Shown here: positions 42,442 to 50,192 of the stretch, in pieces
Layout of the letters: each line of letters opens with the position of its first letter
How positions within the stretch are numbered: position 1 is the first letter of the stretch
NCBI GenBank assembly: GCA_938041505.1
Contig: CALITC010000001.1
Span: 1 to 64,000, forward strand
Length of the DNA stretch: 64,000 bases
From: an uncultured Patescibacteria group bacterium
Lineage (GTDB): Bacteria > Patescibacteriota > JACMRA01
Direction of reading: 5' to 3'
Position numbers and translations under genes: made by a program
Notes under the pieces: generated by a model
What the model was told of the DNA's origin: nothing
The model's database searches: none
The model's input: only the letters and a program-made list of their open reading frames with translations

Positions 42442-42502
42442 TAATGAATAAAGTAATGCAGCTTTTGCTCATGTGAGCAAAACGAAATTACGCAATTCAT
42501 TA
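42442..42502 (-). repeat. tRNA-trailing three-tier hairpin, copy G
   Basis: Read on the minus strand: stem 1 TAATGAAT/ATTCATTA (8 bp), loop TGC/TTT, stem 2 GTAAT/ATTAC (5 bp), loop TTCG/GCTGC, apical stem TTTTGCTC/GAGCAAAA (8 bp), terminal loop ACAT. It starts 5 nt after the CCA of minus-strand tRNA-Leu (CAA). Confidence 0.85.
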
Positions 42503-42507
42503 GCCAA

Positions 42508-42594
42508 TGGTGCCGCCGGAGGGACTTGAACCCTCACGATATCACTATCATTGGATTTTGAGTCCAACGTGTCTACCAATTCCACCACAGCGGC
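42508..42594 (-). tRNA. tRNA-Leu (CAA)
   Basis: On the minus strand the acceptor stem GCCGCTG pairs with CGGCGGC (one T-G). The anticodon CAA is at 42560-42558 on a TTGGA/TCCAA stem, with a long variable arm and CCA encoded at 42510-42508. Confidence 0.96.
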
Positions 42595-42666
42595 ATGTTA
42601 TGTATTATATGATTATGTAGATTCTATTTTTTGTCAATGAATATGCCGGCCACTTAGCCAACAACT

Positions 42667-42693
42667 ATAAAAAAAGAAGCTATTTAGCTTCTT
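42667..42693 (-). terminator. rpmE terminator
   Basis: On the minus strand AAGAAGC/GCTTCTT with a 6-nt loop then TTTTT. The stop codon of rpmE lies inside the hairpin. Confidence 0.75.
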
Positions 42694-43126
42694 CAGTTGA
42701 TTTTTCTTCCTTCTTGGAATCTTCTTGAGCTGGTTTTGACACCTTCTCTTCTTCGACCTTAACCTCTTCTTTTGCTGGCTTGACTTCAGTCTTTGGTTCA
42801 GCTTTTTTCACTTCTTTTTTTGCGACAGGTTTTTTCTTTTCTTCGCCTAGATTTAGATCAGCAAGTGACTGTACTGCTTTGCGCTGCTTAGTCTTTTTCT
42901 TCTTTTCTCCGCTTGTAGTATCTTCAGACTTAGCAAGACGTGCTTTGAATTTCTCAATTCTTCCTGCAGTGTCAATTAAGGTCTCTTGACCTGTATAGAA
43001 TGGGTGACAGTTCCCACAGATTTCTACTTCTAGGGATTCAACAGTCATTCCAAGTGTGTAAACACTATTGCAGTTTGTACACTTGGCTGTTGCAGTTTCG
43101 TAATAGTCGATAACGCTCTTGGCCAT
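42680..43126 (-). CDS. rpmE: 50S ribosomal protein L31 with long Lys/Glu-rich tail
   Basis: The first 65 residues are L31-like: CTNCNSVYTLGMT and EICGNCHPFYTGQETLIDTAGRIEKFKAR, with the four cysteines CxxC and CxxC of the zinc-binding form. About 80 further residues are almost only Lys, Glu, Ala, Val and Pro (KKEVKKAEPKTEVKPAKEEV). Typical L31 has 70 residues, so the tail doubles the protein. A promoter TTGACA-17-TTAAAT lies at 43150-43178. Confidence 0.88.
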   Translation of the reverse strand: MAKSVIDYYETATAKCTNCNSVYTLGMTVESLEVEICGNCHPFYTGQETLIDTAGRIEKFKARLAKSEDTTSGEKKKKTKQRKAVQSLADLNLGEEKKKPVAKKEVKKAEPKTEVKPAKEEVKVEEEKVSKPAQEDSKKEEKSTEEAK

Positions 43127-43149
43127 ATATGGTGTTGTTTATTTCGCTA

Positions 43150-43178
43150 ATTTAAACTTATTTTTCCAAAAGTGTCAA
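43150..43178 (-). promoter_or_regulatory. rpmE promoter
   Basis: On the minus strand TTGACA, 17 bp, TTAAAT, with a leader of about 17-20 nt before the ATG at 43126. Confidence 0.55.
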
Positions 43179-43179
43179 C

Positions 43180-44868
43180 CTATTTAGCTTGTTTCTTAGA
43201 CCCTTTATTAATAAATGCTGTTAGGACGAACAACAAACCAATACCCATAAACGCTACAACTCTCATTATAGTTGAAAGAAGCCATACTTCTACGAGCAGT
43301 AATCTACCAAGTATAAAGAAGAGAGATATAATTGAGAGTAACTTCCAATACTCGTTCTTAGTTCGTAGATAATACAACACAAAGAGTGGTGGTATTGTGA
43401 ATAATATTAAGCTAATTGAGTTGGCGATATCGCTGTTACCTACCAAATCTTTCATCAACTCCCATACAAGAATATGCCAAGCTATCAGACCTCCAGCCAA
43501 AGCAAATCGGAAAGGGGTGCCAGCTCTCTCTTTGTGGAAGATGAATGCGTTTGTAGATAAGATTACCGCCATACCAAGTATGTTATAGATATAACTAGCC
43601 TCACCGTACGATAGCACTGCCATATAGGCAGGTAAGACTTGCAGTACAGTGGTTATCTTTGGAATTACTGGATTGTGTTTGAGACCTACTCTTGAAAGCA
43701 AACTCATACCGAGCAACTCTATAGCAAGAATAATTGACAGATACTGGTTTTCCGGAATTTCTTTGAGCGTTATTGCAAAAATATATGTGGCCATGAAGAA
43801 GAATTGCGAAATCACCATCACCTTATCTCGCTGCATAAACCTGTATATAAAAGTAGTGACTAGACTTAGACAAGCCAAGGTTGCTAGCATAATGGTCTGA
43901 AAACCTTTTGGCACATAACCAAACACCCACACCAACGTGAGCATATTGCCCAACACAGAATTCACAATACTTAGCGGTTCGACTTTATTTGAGTTCAATA
44001 TTGATCTAATAATTGTTCCCACGAAGAACATACTTACAAATATCAATATATAAATTAATTTTGAATCACCAAGGTTTTCGAAAGCTAGAGAGTAGACTGC
44101 AGTACCTACGATTGTGATCGTTAGAAGCGGGTTCCATTTCTTGAGGGCAGCCAAAACAAAGGAGAAAATACAGATGATTATTCCATAGTTGGCTAAGAAG
44201 AAGTAATCGGGTTCTGGGCTAATAATTAAAGCTGGGAGCAGATAGAGCCCTGCTAAGCCTGTGATTGCCATGAATTTAGCGTCGTGAATATACGCCCTCA
44301 AGAGAAGCACCCCAACCAAAGCCAACAGTATTGCAAAAGCTGCAGATAGAGAGAGAATGCCGAAGATATTCGTAGCCGTCACTATTGAAATTATCGAGAT
44401 CGTAATTCCAGAAACCAAGAGTACCTGCCCTACTACCGAGTTTTTGGTGATTTTTCTTTCTCCCAGATAGGCTACGGCTAGACCTGCCAGCACTCCAACC
44501 ACAGTGAGCAACTCCAGAGGAACAAGTTCATTGACGTACAGGTAGCTTAGTAGCCATATAACAGCCAACAAAACGAACACAGCACCTAGTTTCATTAAGA
44601 AGTTTTCCTGAACCCAGCTACCAAAATCTGATTTAGAATCTTGGACCACAGGTTTTTCTATTGACTTTGTTATCGGTGCTGGTTGCACGCTCTCAGAAAC
44701 AGGTTTTTCCTTTATAGGGACTGATTCGGTTTTCGTTGTTGTTGCAAGTTTTCTTTCTAAATGTTCGATTTTTATTTGTTGTTTTTTCAGCGCATCAATT
44801 AGCGAATTGATCTGTACAAGGCAATACGCAGCTGCACCAAAGGCTAGCAACGAAAATAATATTTCCAT
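43180..44868 (-). CDS. DUF2339 polytopic membrane protein
   Basis: The 562-residue protein has an N-terminal helix, a coiled-coil and linker region, the DUF2339 start WVQENFLMKLGAVFVLLAVIWLLSYLYVN, then about 14-16 tightly packed membrane helices up to the C-terminus. The function of the family is unknown. The gene's ATG lies 8 nt after a TATAAT, suggesting a leaderless mRNA. Confidence 0.8.
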   Translation of the reverse strand: MEILFSLLAFGAAAYCLVQINSLIDALKKQQIKIEHLERKLATTTKTESVPIKEKPVSESVQPAPITKSIEKPVVQDSKSDFGSWVQENFLMKLGAVFVLLAVIWLLSYLYVNELVPLELLTVVGVLAGLAVAYLGERKITKNSVVGQVLLVSGITISIISIVTATNIFGILSLSAAFAILLALVGVLLLRAYIHDAKFMAITGLAGLYLLPALIISPEPDYFFLANYGIIICIFSFVLAALKKWNPLLTITIVGTAVYSLAFENLGDSKLIYILIFVSMFFVGTIIRSILNSNKVEPLSIVNSVLGNMLTLVWVFGYVPKGFQTIMLATLACLSLVTTFIYRFMQRDKVMVISQFFFMATYIFAITLKEIPENQYLSIILAIELLGMSLLSRVGLKHNPVIPKITTVLQVLPAYMAVLSYGEASYIYNILGMAVILSTNAFIFHKERAGTPFRFALAGGLIAWHILVWELMKDLVGNSDIANSISLILFTIPPLFVLYYLRTKNEYWKLLSIISLFFILGRLLLVEVWLLSTIMRVVAFMGIGLLFVLTAFINKGSKKQAK

Positions 44869-44876
44869 ATAGAATA

Positions 44877-44905
44877 ATTATATGTTATATTAAGGGTATA
44901 GACAA
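44877..44905 (-). promoter_or_regulatory. Promoter of DUF2339 gene (leaderless type)
   Basis: On the minus strand TTGTCT, 17 bp, TATAAT, ending 8 nt before the ATG at 44868. Confidence 0.65.
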
Positions 44906-45074
44906 CCTTCGCTAATCTTAACTAGTAAGTCGTTGGATTAACTCCTTTTTTGAATGAAATTTCTTTTCTCAAGCTGTAGTTAAATAGAGCGGCAGGTAAA
45001 TAAAAAAACTCAAATGAAGAGCAGGGAGTGTGAAAATCGAGCTAATAGTGTATTGACTGGTTCGTATTCGAGTT

Positions 45075-45104
45075 ATAAAAAAGACCTCTTAAACAAAGGT
45101 CTTT
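45075..45104 (-). terminator. Terminator after the 94-codon pseudogene
   Basis: AAAGACCT/AGGTCTTT (8 bp) with a 9-nt loop; on the minus strand it runs into TTTTTTATAA. The 165 nt on the other side, towards 44906, hold nothing I recognise. Confidence 0.75.
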
Positions 45105-45138
45105 GATTTTAACAACTAAAACCACTTGATACACAAGT

Positions 45139-45423
45139 CTAAATTGTGAAGATAATTTTTTTATCGTCATCGACTTTAACCGCCTTCAGCCGCCCCCTAT
45201 TATAGCCCATTTCCGCTAAGCTAGTAGTGACAGATTCGATATATTCATTGAACATCTCAGGCTTGTCTATAGTTAATATTTTGCCCAAATAAGTGAAGGT
45301 TTTTGTTTTATACCCATTAATAACAATCTCAATGATTCCAAAATATTCTTTTTGATTTTAGTTTTCAGAAACATACTCTGGTAAGTAAGTGTTAGCAATC
45401 CACTCTTGTAATTGTATTTTCAT
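45139..45423 (-). pseudogene. 94-codon gene interrupted by one in-frame TAA
   Basis: From ATG at 45423 the frame reads 21 codons (MKIQLQEWIANTYLPEYVSE and one more), then TAA at 45360-45358. It then continues in the same frame for 72 codons (EYFGIIEIVINGYKTKTFTY, ending DDDKKIIFTI) to TAG. The downstream part looks like a normal two-strand plus helix domain. A promoter (TTGACA at 45481-45476 on the minus strand) and a terminator flank it. I infer a recent nonsense mutation or a sequencing error. I do not recognise the family. Confidence 0.6.
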
Positions 45424-45520
45424 TTTTAACATTAAAAATATACGACTAGATATTTTTAGCTTATTTTATACACTTTGTCAACATATAATCCATAGGTTAC
45501 AATTTTTTTGATATTAGAGG

Positions 45521-47038
45521 CTATTTTATTCCTAGTATCCCTAATAAACCCCTCGTAGCTTCTCTGGCTACTGTTCTACCAATTTGGCGAGCCATTGTGT
45601 TCTTGCTTAACTTATCAACCAAAGACTTTTCTTTTTTTGCAGTTTTCTTCGTTTTTTCTTTAACTTTCTCTGGTTCTGATTCTTTGGCTTTTTCTATTTT
45701 TTCTTCGAGGATTTCGTAAGCGCTGTCTCTATCTACTTCTTCGTTGTATTTGCCTGCAATAGAGGATGATGAGATGACGGCTCCAAGCTCAGCATCTGTG
45801 ATAGTATCCATTCTAGTAGCCGGTGCACAAAGCATGGTATGGACTAGCGGAGTCGGGTTTCCTTTTTCTGAAAGTGCGGTTACAAATGCCTCTCCAATAC
45901 CGAGATTTGTAAGAAGTTCATCAACATCGTAGAATTCTGTCTCAGGATAATTTTGCGCGGTAAGCTTGATAGCCTTGCGATCGTTGGCGGTGAAGGCACG
46001 CAGAGCGTGCTGAACCTTGAGACCTAATTGAGAGAGAATCGCGGCTGGCACATCTTTGGGAGTCTGGGTAACGAAGTAGATACCCACACCTTTGGAACGG
46101 ATAAGCTTCACGATAGATTCTAACTGATCCAACAAAGCTTTTGAAGACTGATCGAAGATTAAGTGAGCTTCGTCGATGAATATACAAAGCTTTGGTTGTT
46201 CGACATCCCCTTCTTCTGGGAATTTTTCGTAGACTTCCGCTAGCAAACAGAGCATGAACGTGGAGAATAATTTTGGCTTGGCTTGTAGATCAGTGAGTCG
46301 TAAGACTGAAATATAGCCTTTACCTTCGTCGTTCTTACGGATTAGATCTTCCACATCAAATGACTTCTCACCAAAAATTTTCTCAGCTCCTTGTTCTTCG
46401 ATTTCGATAATTTTACGCATGATTGCTCCTGTAGAAGCTGAGCTTACTGAGCCATATTCTGACTCGATATCTTCTTTGCCATCACCGTTGATATATTGCA
46501 AAACTTTCTTAAAATCTTTGAGGTCAAGTAGAGGTAAATCTCGATCATCGCAGTACTTGAAGATCATGGAGACGACGCTTCCTTGAGTGTCATTGAGCTC
46601 AAGGATTTTGGAGATTAATACAGGGCCAAACTCAGATACTGTAGCTCTTAGCTTAGTACCAGGTTGGTCGGAGATTGTAACAAATTCTACAGGCAAGTTC
46701 TCAGCGTTCCAATCGAGACCGATTGCCGTGTGACGTTCGTCGATTTTCTTATGTCCCGCAGACGGTTGCGAAACCCCAGAAAGATCTCCTTTGATATCCA
46801 TCACCAAGACCGGAGTACCAGCCACTGATAATTTTTCTGCCAGGAGTTGCATGGTTTTGGTTTTTCCGGTTCCTGTTGCTCCGGCTATGAGTCCGTGGCG
46901 GTTCATCGTTGACAGTGGAATCTCTACAAATGAACCAGTTTGAGTCTCGCCGCCGACCATTGCACCTCCAATCATGAGTGTTTTCCCCTCGAAGGAGTAC
47001 CCTGCTTGTATTGCATCTTTGAATTTTTGATTAGACAT
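45521..47038 (-). CDS. HerA-type ATPase, DUF853 (YjgR) family
   Basis: The 505-residue protein has Walker A IAGATGTGKTKTMQLLAEKL, the next strand VLVMDIKGDLSG, Walker B LCIFIDEAHLIFD and QTPKDVPAAILSQLG with the arginine region ALRAFTANDRKAI. These are the marks of DUF853 ATPases, relatives of HerA and FtsK motors. The role is unknown; DNA translocation or protein export is possible. The C-terminal 70 residues are charged, then GRTVAREATRGLLGILG as in YjgR. Start ATG at 47038 is preferred to 47077. Confidence 0.85.
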   Translation of the reverse strand: MSNQKFKDAIQAGYSFEGKTLMIGGAMVGGETQTGSFVEIPLSTMNRHGLIAGATGTGKTKTMQLLAEKLSVAGTPVLVMDIKGDLSGVSQPSAGHKKIDERHTAIGLDWNAENLPVEFVTISDQPGTKLRATVSEFGPVLISKILELNDTQGSVVSMIFKYCDDRDLPLLDLKDFKKVLQYINGDGKEDIESEYGSVSSASTGAIMRKIIEIEEQGAEKIFGEKSFDVEDLIRKNDEGKGYISVLRLTDLQAKPKLFSTFMLCLLAEVYEKFPEEGDVEQPKLCIFIDEAHLIFDQSSKALLDQLESIVKLIRSKGVGIYFVTQTPKDVPAAILSQLGLKVQHALRAFTANDRKAIKLTAQNYPETEFYDVDELLTNLGIGEAFVTALSEKGNPTPLVHTMLCAPATRMDTITDAELGAVISSSSIAGKYNEEVDRDSAYEILEEKIEKAKESEPEKVKEKTKKTAKKEKSLVDKLSKNTMARQIGRTVAREATRGLLGILGIK

Positions 47039-47099
47039 ATATATGGTTATAATTTCAAAAAAAAGAGTAAATGTCAAAATCTACATTTTTCAAATACTG

Positions 47100-47128
47100 T
47101 TGACGTTAGGCATCCGCTATACTATATA
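47100..47128 (+). promoter_or_regulatory. Promoter of the 140-aa gene
   Basis: TTGACG at 47100-47105, 17 bp, TATATA at 47123-47128; the leader to the ATG at 47159 is about 24 nt. Confidence 0.55.
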
Positions 47129-47158
47129 TAAACTGTATTGTTTTGGAAGTTTCAAATT

Positions 47159-47581
47159 ATGCAGATCAAATACGGAGCTATTTTAGAACCTAATTCTAGC
47201 GAACTTTCTGAATTTCTGGATGCAGTTCTGACAGCTGAAATTAAAACCACTTTTGCCACTTATCGCATGAGCCCGTCTGAAAAAGAGAAGATTGTGAAAA
47301 TCTGTTGCGATTATTACAGTGGTAAAGAATATAACGAAATTGGATTCTATGCTATGCTCTTATGGAAATTTATTTACAAGGGGTTTAGGTTTGTAACTAT
47401 TTTATATAGTAGAATTACATCCATGAGAAAAGAATATTTTTTCTACGTCGATAAAAAAACTTATCTTAACTCAGAATGGGATGCTCACAGACCTAGCAAA
47501 CGAATGATTAACAGATATCTAAGTAACGGGTGGACAACCCCTTCAATTGCTAATAATACATTGCTATCAGAAGATTTCTAA
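47159..47581 (+). CDS. Hypothetical 140-aa protein
   Basis: I do not recognise this mixed alpha/beta protein. It is rich in Tyr, Phe and Lys (FYAMLLWKFIYKGFRFVTIL), with a hydrophobic middle that is too charged to be a clear membrane helix. A GGAAG site precedes the ATG at 47159; an in-frame TTG at 47138 lies too close to the promoter. It is a single gene, divergent from the HerA-type ATPase. Confidence 0.5.
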   Translation: MQIKYGAILEPNSSELSEFLDAVLTAEIKTTFATYRMSPSEKEKIVKICCDYYSGKEYNEIGFYAMLLWKFIYKGFRFVTILYSRITSMRKEYFFYVDKKTYLNSEWDAHRPSKRMINRYLSNGWTTPSIANNTLLSEDF

Positions 47582-47640
47582 AGTAAAATAAAATCGCTCA
47601 TGAATTACTGGGCGATTAGAATTTTTGCTATTTTTTCACT

Positions 47641-48015
47641 TTAATCACTTTTGGTATACACGTAATTTTTTGGTGTCTTGCCTTCGATCATCTTGTTGCT
47701 GATTGTCATTCTTAGTAGATTGTCGTTGAAGCTAAGACTGGTATTATCTTTTCGATTCAACTCGCTTAGGGCTTCTTGGCAGATATTATGTAAATTTTCA
47801 TATGTTATGTTTGTTGCCAACATTTGCTTACACATATTAGCTACAAGCTTTTGATAATCATTATATGACATAGCAGAACTAAAGAATATTTTCACCTGTT
47901 TAGCGTAATTTGAATATTCGATATCTGGTATGGAGTTATATAGATTTACGTTGTCTGGAAAAATGGTATCAGTTATAAAATTTCCATCAACTGCACCGCT
48001 GGTTTTGTTACTCAT
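47641..48015 (-). CDS. Hypothetical 124-aa protein
   Basis: I do not recognise it. It appears helical and soluble with a Tyr/Asn-rich centre (SNYAKQVKIFFSSAMSYNDY). ATG at 48015 is chosen; an upstream in-frame TTG at 48039 would start within the groL terminator spacer. The 14-nt overlap-free gap to the groL terminator suggests it has its own transcript. Confidence 0.5.
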   Translation of the reverse strand: MSNKTSGAVDGNFITDTIFPDNVNLYNSIPDIEYSNYAKQVKIFFSSAMSYNDYQKLVANMCKQMLATNITYENLHNICQEALSELNRKDNTSLSFNDNLLRMTISNKMIEGKTPKNYVYTKSD

Positions 48016-48058
48016 TTTTTTCTTTGCAATTTGTAGCAAATTTATATGACATTAGCGC

Positions 48059-48086
48059 AAAAAAGTAAAGCCCTTTTGGGCTTTAC
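48059..48086 (-). terminator. groES-groEL terminator
   Basis: On the minus strand GTAAAGCCC/GGGCTTTAC (9 bp), loop AAAA, followed by TTTTTT. Confidence 0.85.
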
Positions 48087-48110
48087 TAGATTTCGGTTAA
48101 GTATTGAGAG

Positions 48111-49763
48111 TTACATACCCATTCCTGGCATTCCCATGCCGCCCATTCCTCCTGGCATTCCACCTCCTGCTGGTGATTCACCATCTTTTAGCTCATCCAC
48201 GATTACTACTTCTGTCGTGATGATAGAATTAGCTACAGAAGATGCATTCGATAAAGCCTGTTTGAGCACTAATACTGGATCTATGATTCCAGCTTTGAGC
48301 ATATCTGCAACTGCTTCATTCTTCTTGAAGTCATACCCTGCAGTTTTGCTGTCTTGGATATCTTTGACCAACAAACTGATGTCGTAGATTCCACTATTCT
48401 TAGCAATGGCTCGGAATGGTTCAAGTAAAGCTTTGGTGACAATGTTGATACCTATTTGCTCATCTCCGTTCTCTGCCTTTAGCTTTCCTAGCTCTTGGCT
48501 AATGCGAACAAGTGTAGATGCACCACCTGGGACAACACCCTCTGTGATAGCGGCTTTGGTAGCGTTCAGTGCATCTTCGATAAGATACTTGAGTTCTTTC
48601 ATTTCTACTTCAGTAGCCGCACCGACTTTGATCACCCCTACTCCACCAGCTAGTTTTGCAAGGCGTTCTTGAAGTTTTTCCTTGTCGTAGTCGCTGGTTA
48701 CTTCTTCGATCGCACTGCGCATTCCTTCCACTCGTTTCTTGATCTGAGCTTTATCACCGTGACCTCCGACGATTGTAGTACTGTCTTTGGCAGAAATTAT
48801 CTTATCAGCACTTCCTAGATCGCTAACGGTTGCAGTCTTGAGTTGCATTCCAAGATCAGATGAAATAAAAGTGGCGCCGGTCAGAATTGCGATATCCTCA
48901 AGGATTGCTTTGCGCCGGTCTCCAAAAGCTGGAGCTTGGATTGCCAGCACATTGAATACCCCACGAATTTTGTTAAGTACAAAGGTTGCTAAGGCTTCAC
49001 CCTCTATGTCATCAGCAATTATGACAAGGTCTTTTTTACCTTCGCCAGCCATCTGCTCAATTACTGGTAGCACATCTTGAATAGAACTAATCTTGCTATC
49101 CGTAATCAATATTGCCGGCTTATCAAATACCGCTTCCATCCGCTGCGGATCAGTGACGAAGTATGGAGACTTGTAGCCTTTATCGAATTGCATTCCTTCA
49201 GTAAGGTCTTCTTCGATTTCATTAGAGTCACCCGTTTGGACTGTGACCACACCATCTGCACCGACTTTGGTAAGCATGCGGGCGATCATCTCACCAATCT
49301 TACGACTTCGAGATGAGATTGTAGCTACATCTGCCTGCTCTTCTTCGGTTTTGATTTCTTTGGTATTAGCAATTAAGTATTTATTAGCCGCGCTAATAGC
49401 TTTGGTAATTCCAGACTTTACTTTGACAGGATCAGTACCTGCTTCAACAACCTTGAGCCCTTCGTTGATGAGCGCTCCAGAGAGAATTGTTGTTACAGAA
49501 GTACCATCACCTGCGATGTCGTTGGTCTTGTTTGCTGCTTGTTGGATGACACTAACACCCATCTGTTCAACACCTTCGAGCTCCACTGCTTTGGCAATAG
49601 TGACACCGTCATTGGTGATATTTGGGCCACCGAACTCTGAGCCGATGACTGAAGTACGCCCTAATGGACCGTAAGAAGTCTGGACTGCTCGGACTACTGT
49701 GTTGACTCCAGTTTGGATTGATTTGCGAGCGTCTGTACCGAATTGAATGATTTTTTTGGACAT
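48111..49763 (-). CDS. groL: Chaperonin GroEL
   Basis: The 550-residue 60-kDa chaperonin folds proteins in an ATP-driven cage. The nucleotide site NDGVTIAKAVEL, GDGTSVTTIL, the signature AAITEGVVPGGAS and a C-terminal Gly-Met tail (GGMPGGMGGMGMPGMGM) are present. Length is standard. It follows groES by 22 nt. Confidence 0.98.
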   Translation of the reverse strand: MSKKIIQFGTDARKSIQTGVNTVVRAVQTSYGPLGRTSVIGSEFGGPNITNDGVTIAKAVELEGVEQMGVSVIQQAANKTNDIAGDGTSVTTILSGALINEGLKVVEAGTDPVKVKSGITKAISAANKYLIANTKEIKTEEEQADVATISSRSRKIGEMIARMLTKVGADGVVTVQTGDSNEIEEDLTEGMQFDKGYKSPYFVTDPQRMEAVFDKPAILITDSKISSIQDVLPVIEQMAGEGKKDLVIIADDIEGEALATFVLNKIRGVFNVLAIQAPAFGDRRKAILEDIAILTGATFISSDLGMQLKTATVSDLGSADKIISAKDSTTIVGGHGDKAQIKKRVEGMRSAIEEVTSDYDKEKLQERLAKLAGGVGVIKVGAATEVEMKELKYLIEDALNATKAAITEGVVPGGASTLVRISQELGKLKAENGDEQIGINIVTKALLEPFRAIAKNSGIYDISLLVKDIQDSKTAGYDFKKNEAVADMLKAGIIDPVLVLKQALSNASSVANSIITTEVVIVDELKDGESPAGGGMPGGMGGMGMPGMGM

Positions 49764-49785
49764 ATATTAAATTGAATTAAAATTT

Positions 49786-50079
49786 TTACTCTATGATTGC
49801 TAGTATATCTTTGCCGCTCAAGATCTTATAGACCACTCCTTGAGCAGAATCATCTTCTACTTCTTCGCCTGCATACTGACCGAAGATTACCTTGTCTCCT
49901 GCTTTGAGACCTAAGTCTTGGATGTTCTCGTCTTTGCCTTGCCCGCCACCAATTGCTACTACTTCTCCTTTTGCTTGTTCATTTTTTTCCTCTGTTGAGA
50001 TAATAATTCCCGACGCTGAGGTTTGATCTTTTTTCACTAGTTTGACTACTAGTCTGTTGCCTAATGGTTTGATATTCAT
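49786..50079 (-). CDS. groS: Co-chaperonin GroES
   Basis: The 97-residue lid of GroEL shows IKPLGNRLVVKLV, the mobile-loop region TSASGIIIS, GKGEVVAIGGG-like EVVAIGGGQG, and KVIFGQYAGEEV. It heads the operon with a strong promoter and a CIRCE-like operator upstream. Confidence 0.97.
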   Translation of the reverse strand: MNIKPLGNRLVVKLVKKDQTSASGIIISTEEKNEQAKGEVVAIGGGQGKDENIQDLGLKAGDKVIFGQYAGEEVEDDSAQGVVYKILSGKDILAIIE

Positions 50080-50113
50080 ATTTGTAATTAATAAATTATT
50101 TAGCTTATGAATG

Positions 50114-50140
50114 TTAGCAAGTAAAATAATACTTCGCTAA
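50114..50140. promoter_or_regulatory. CIRCE-like operator before groES
   Basis: A 27-bp inverted repeat TTAGCAAGT-N9-CTTCGCTAA. The outer TTAGC/GCTAA and the 9-9-9 layout match CIRCE (TTAGCACTC-N9-GAGTGCTAA), the HrcA binding site; the inner halves differ. It covers the predicted transcription start. Confidence 0.6.
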
Positions 50141-50151
50141 TTTCATCTATC

Positions 50152-50180
50152 TAATTAAAGAATTTCCTGGATTTTGTCAA
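50152..50180 (-). promoter_or_regulatory. groES promoter
   Basis: On the minus strand TTGACA, 17 bp, TAATTA. Start near 50145, leader about 66 nt. Confidence 0.6.
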
Positions 50181-50192
50181 TATACAATTGAG

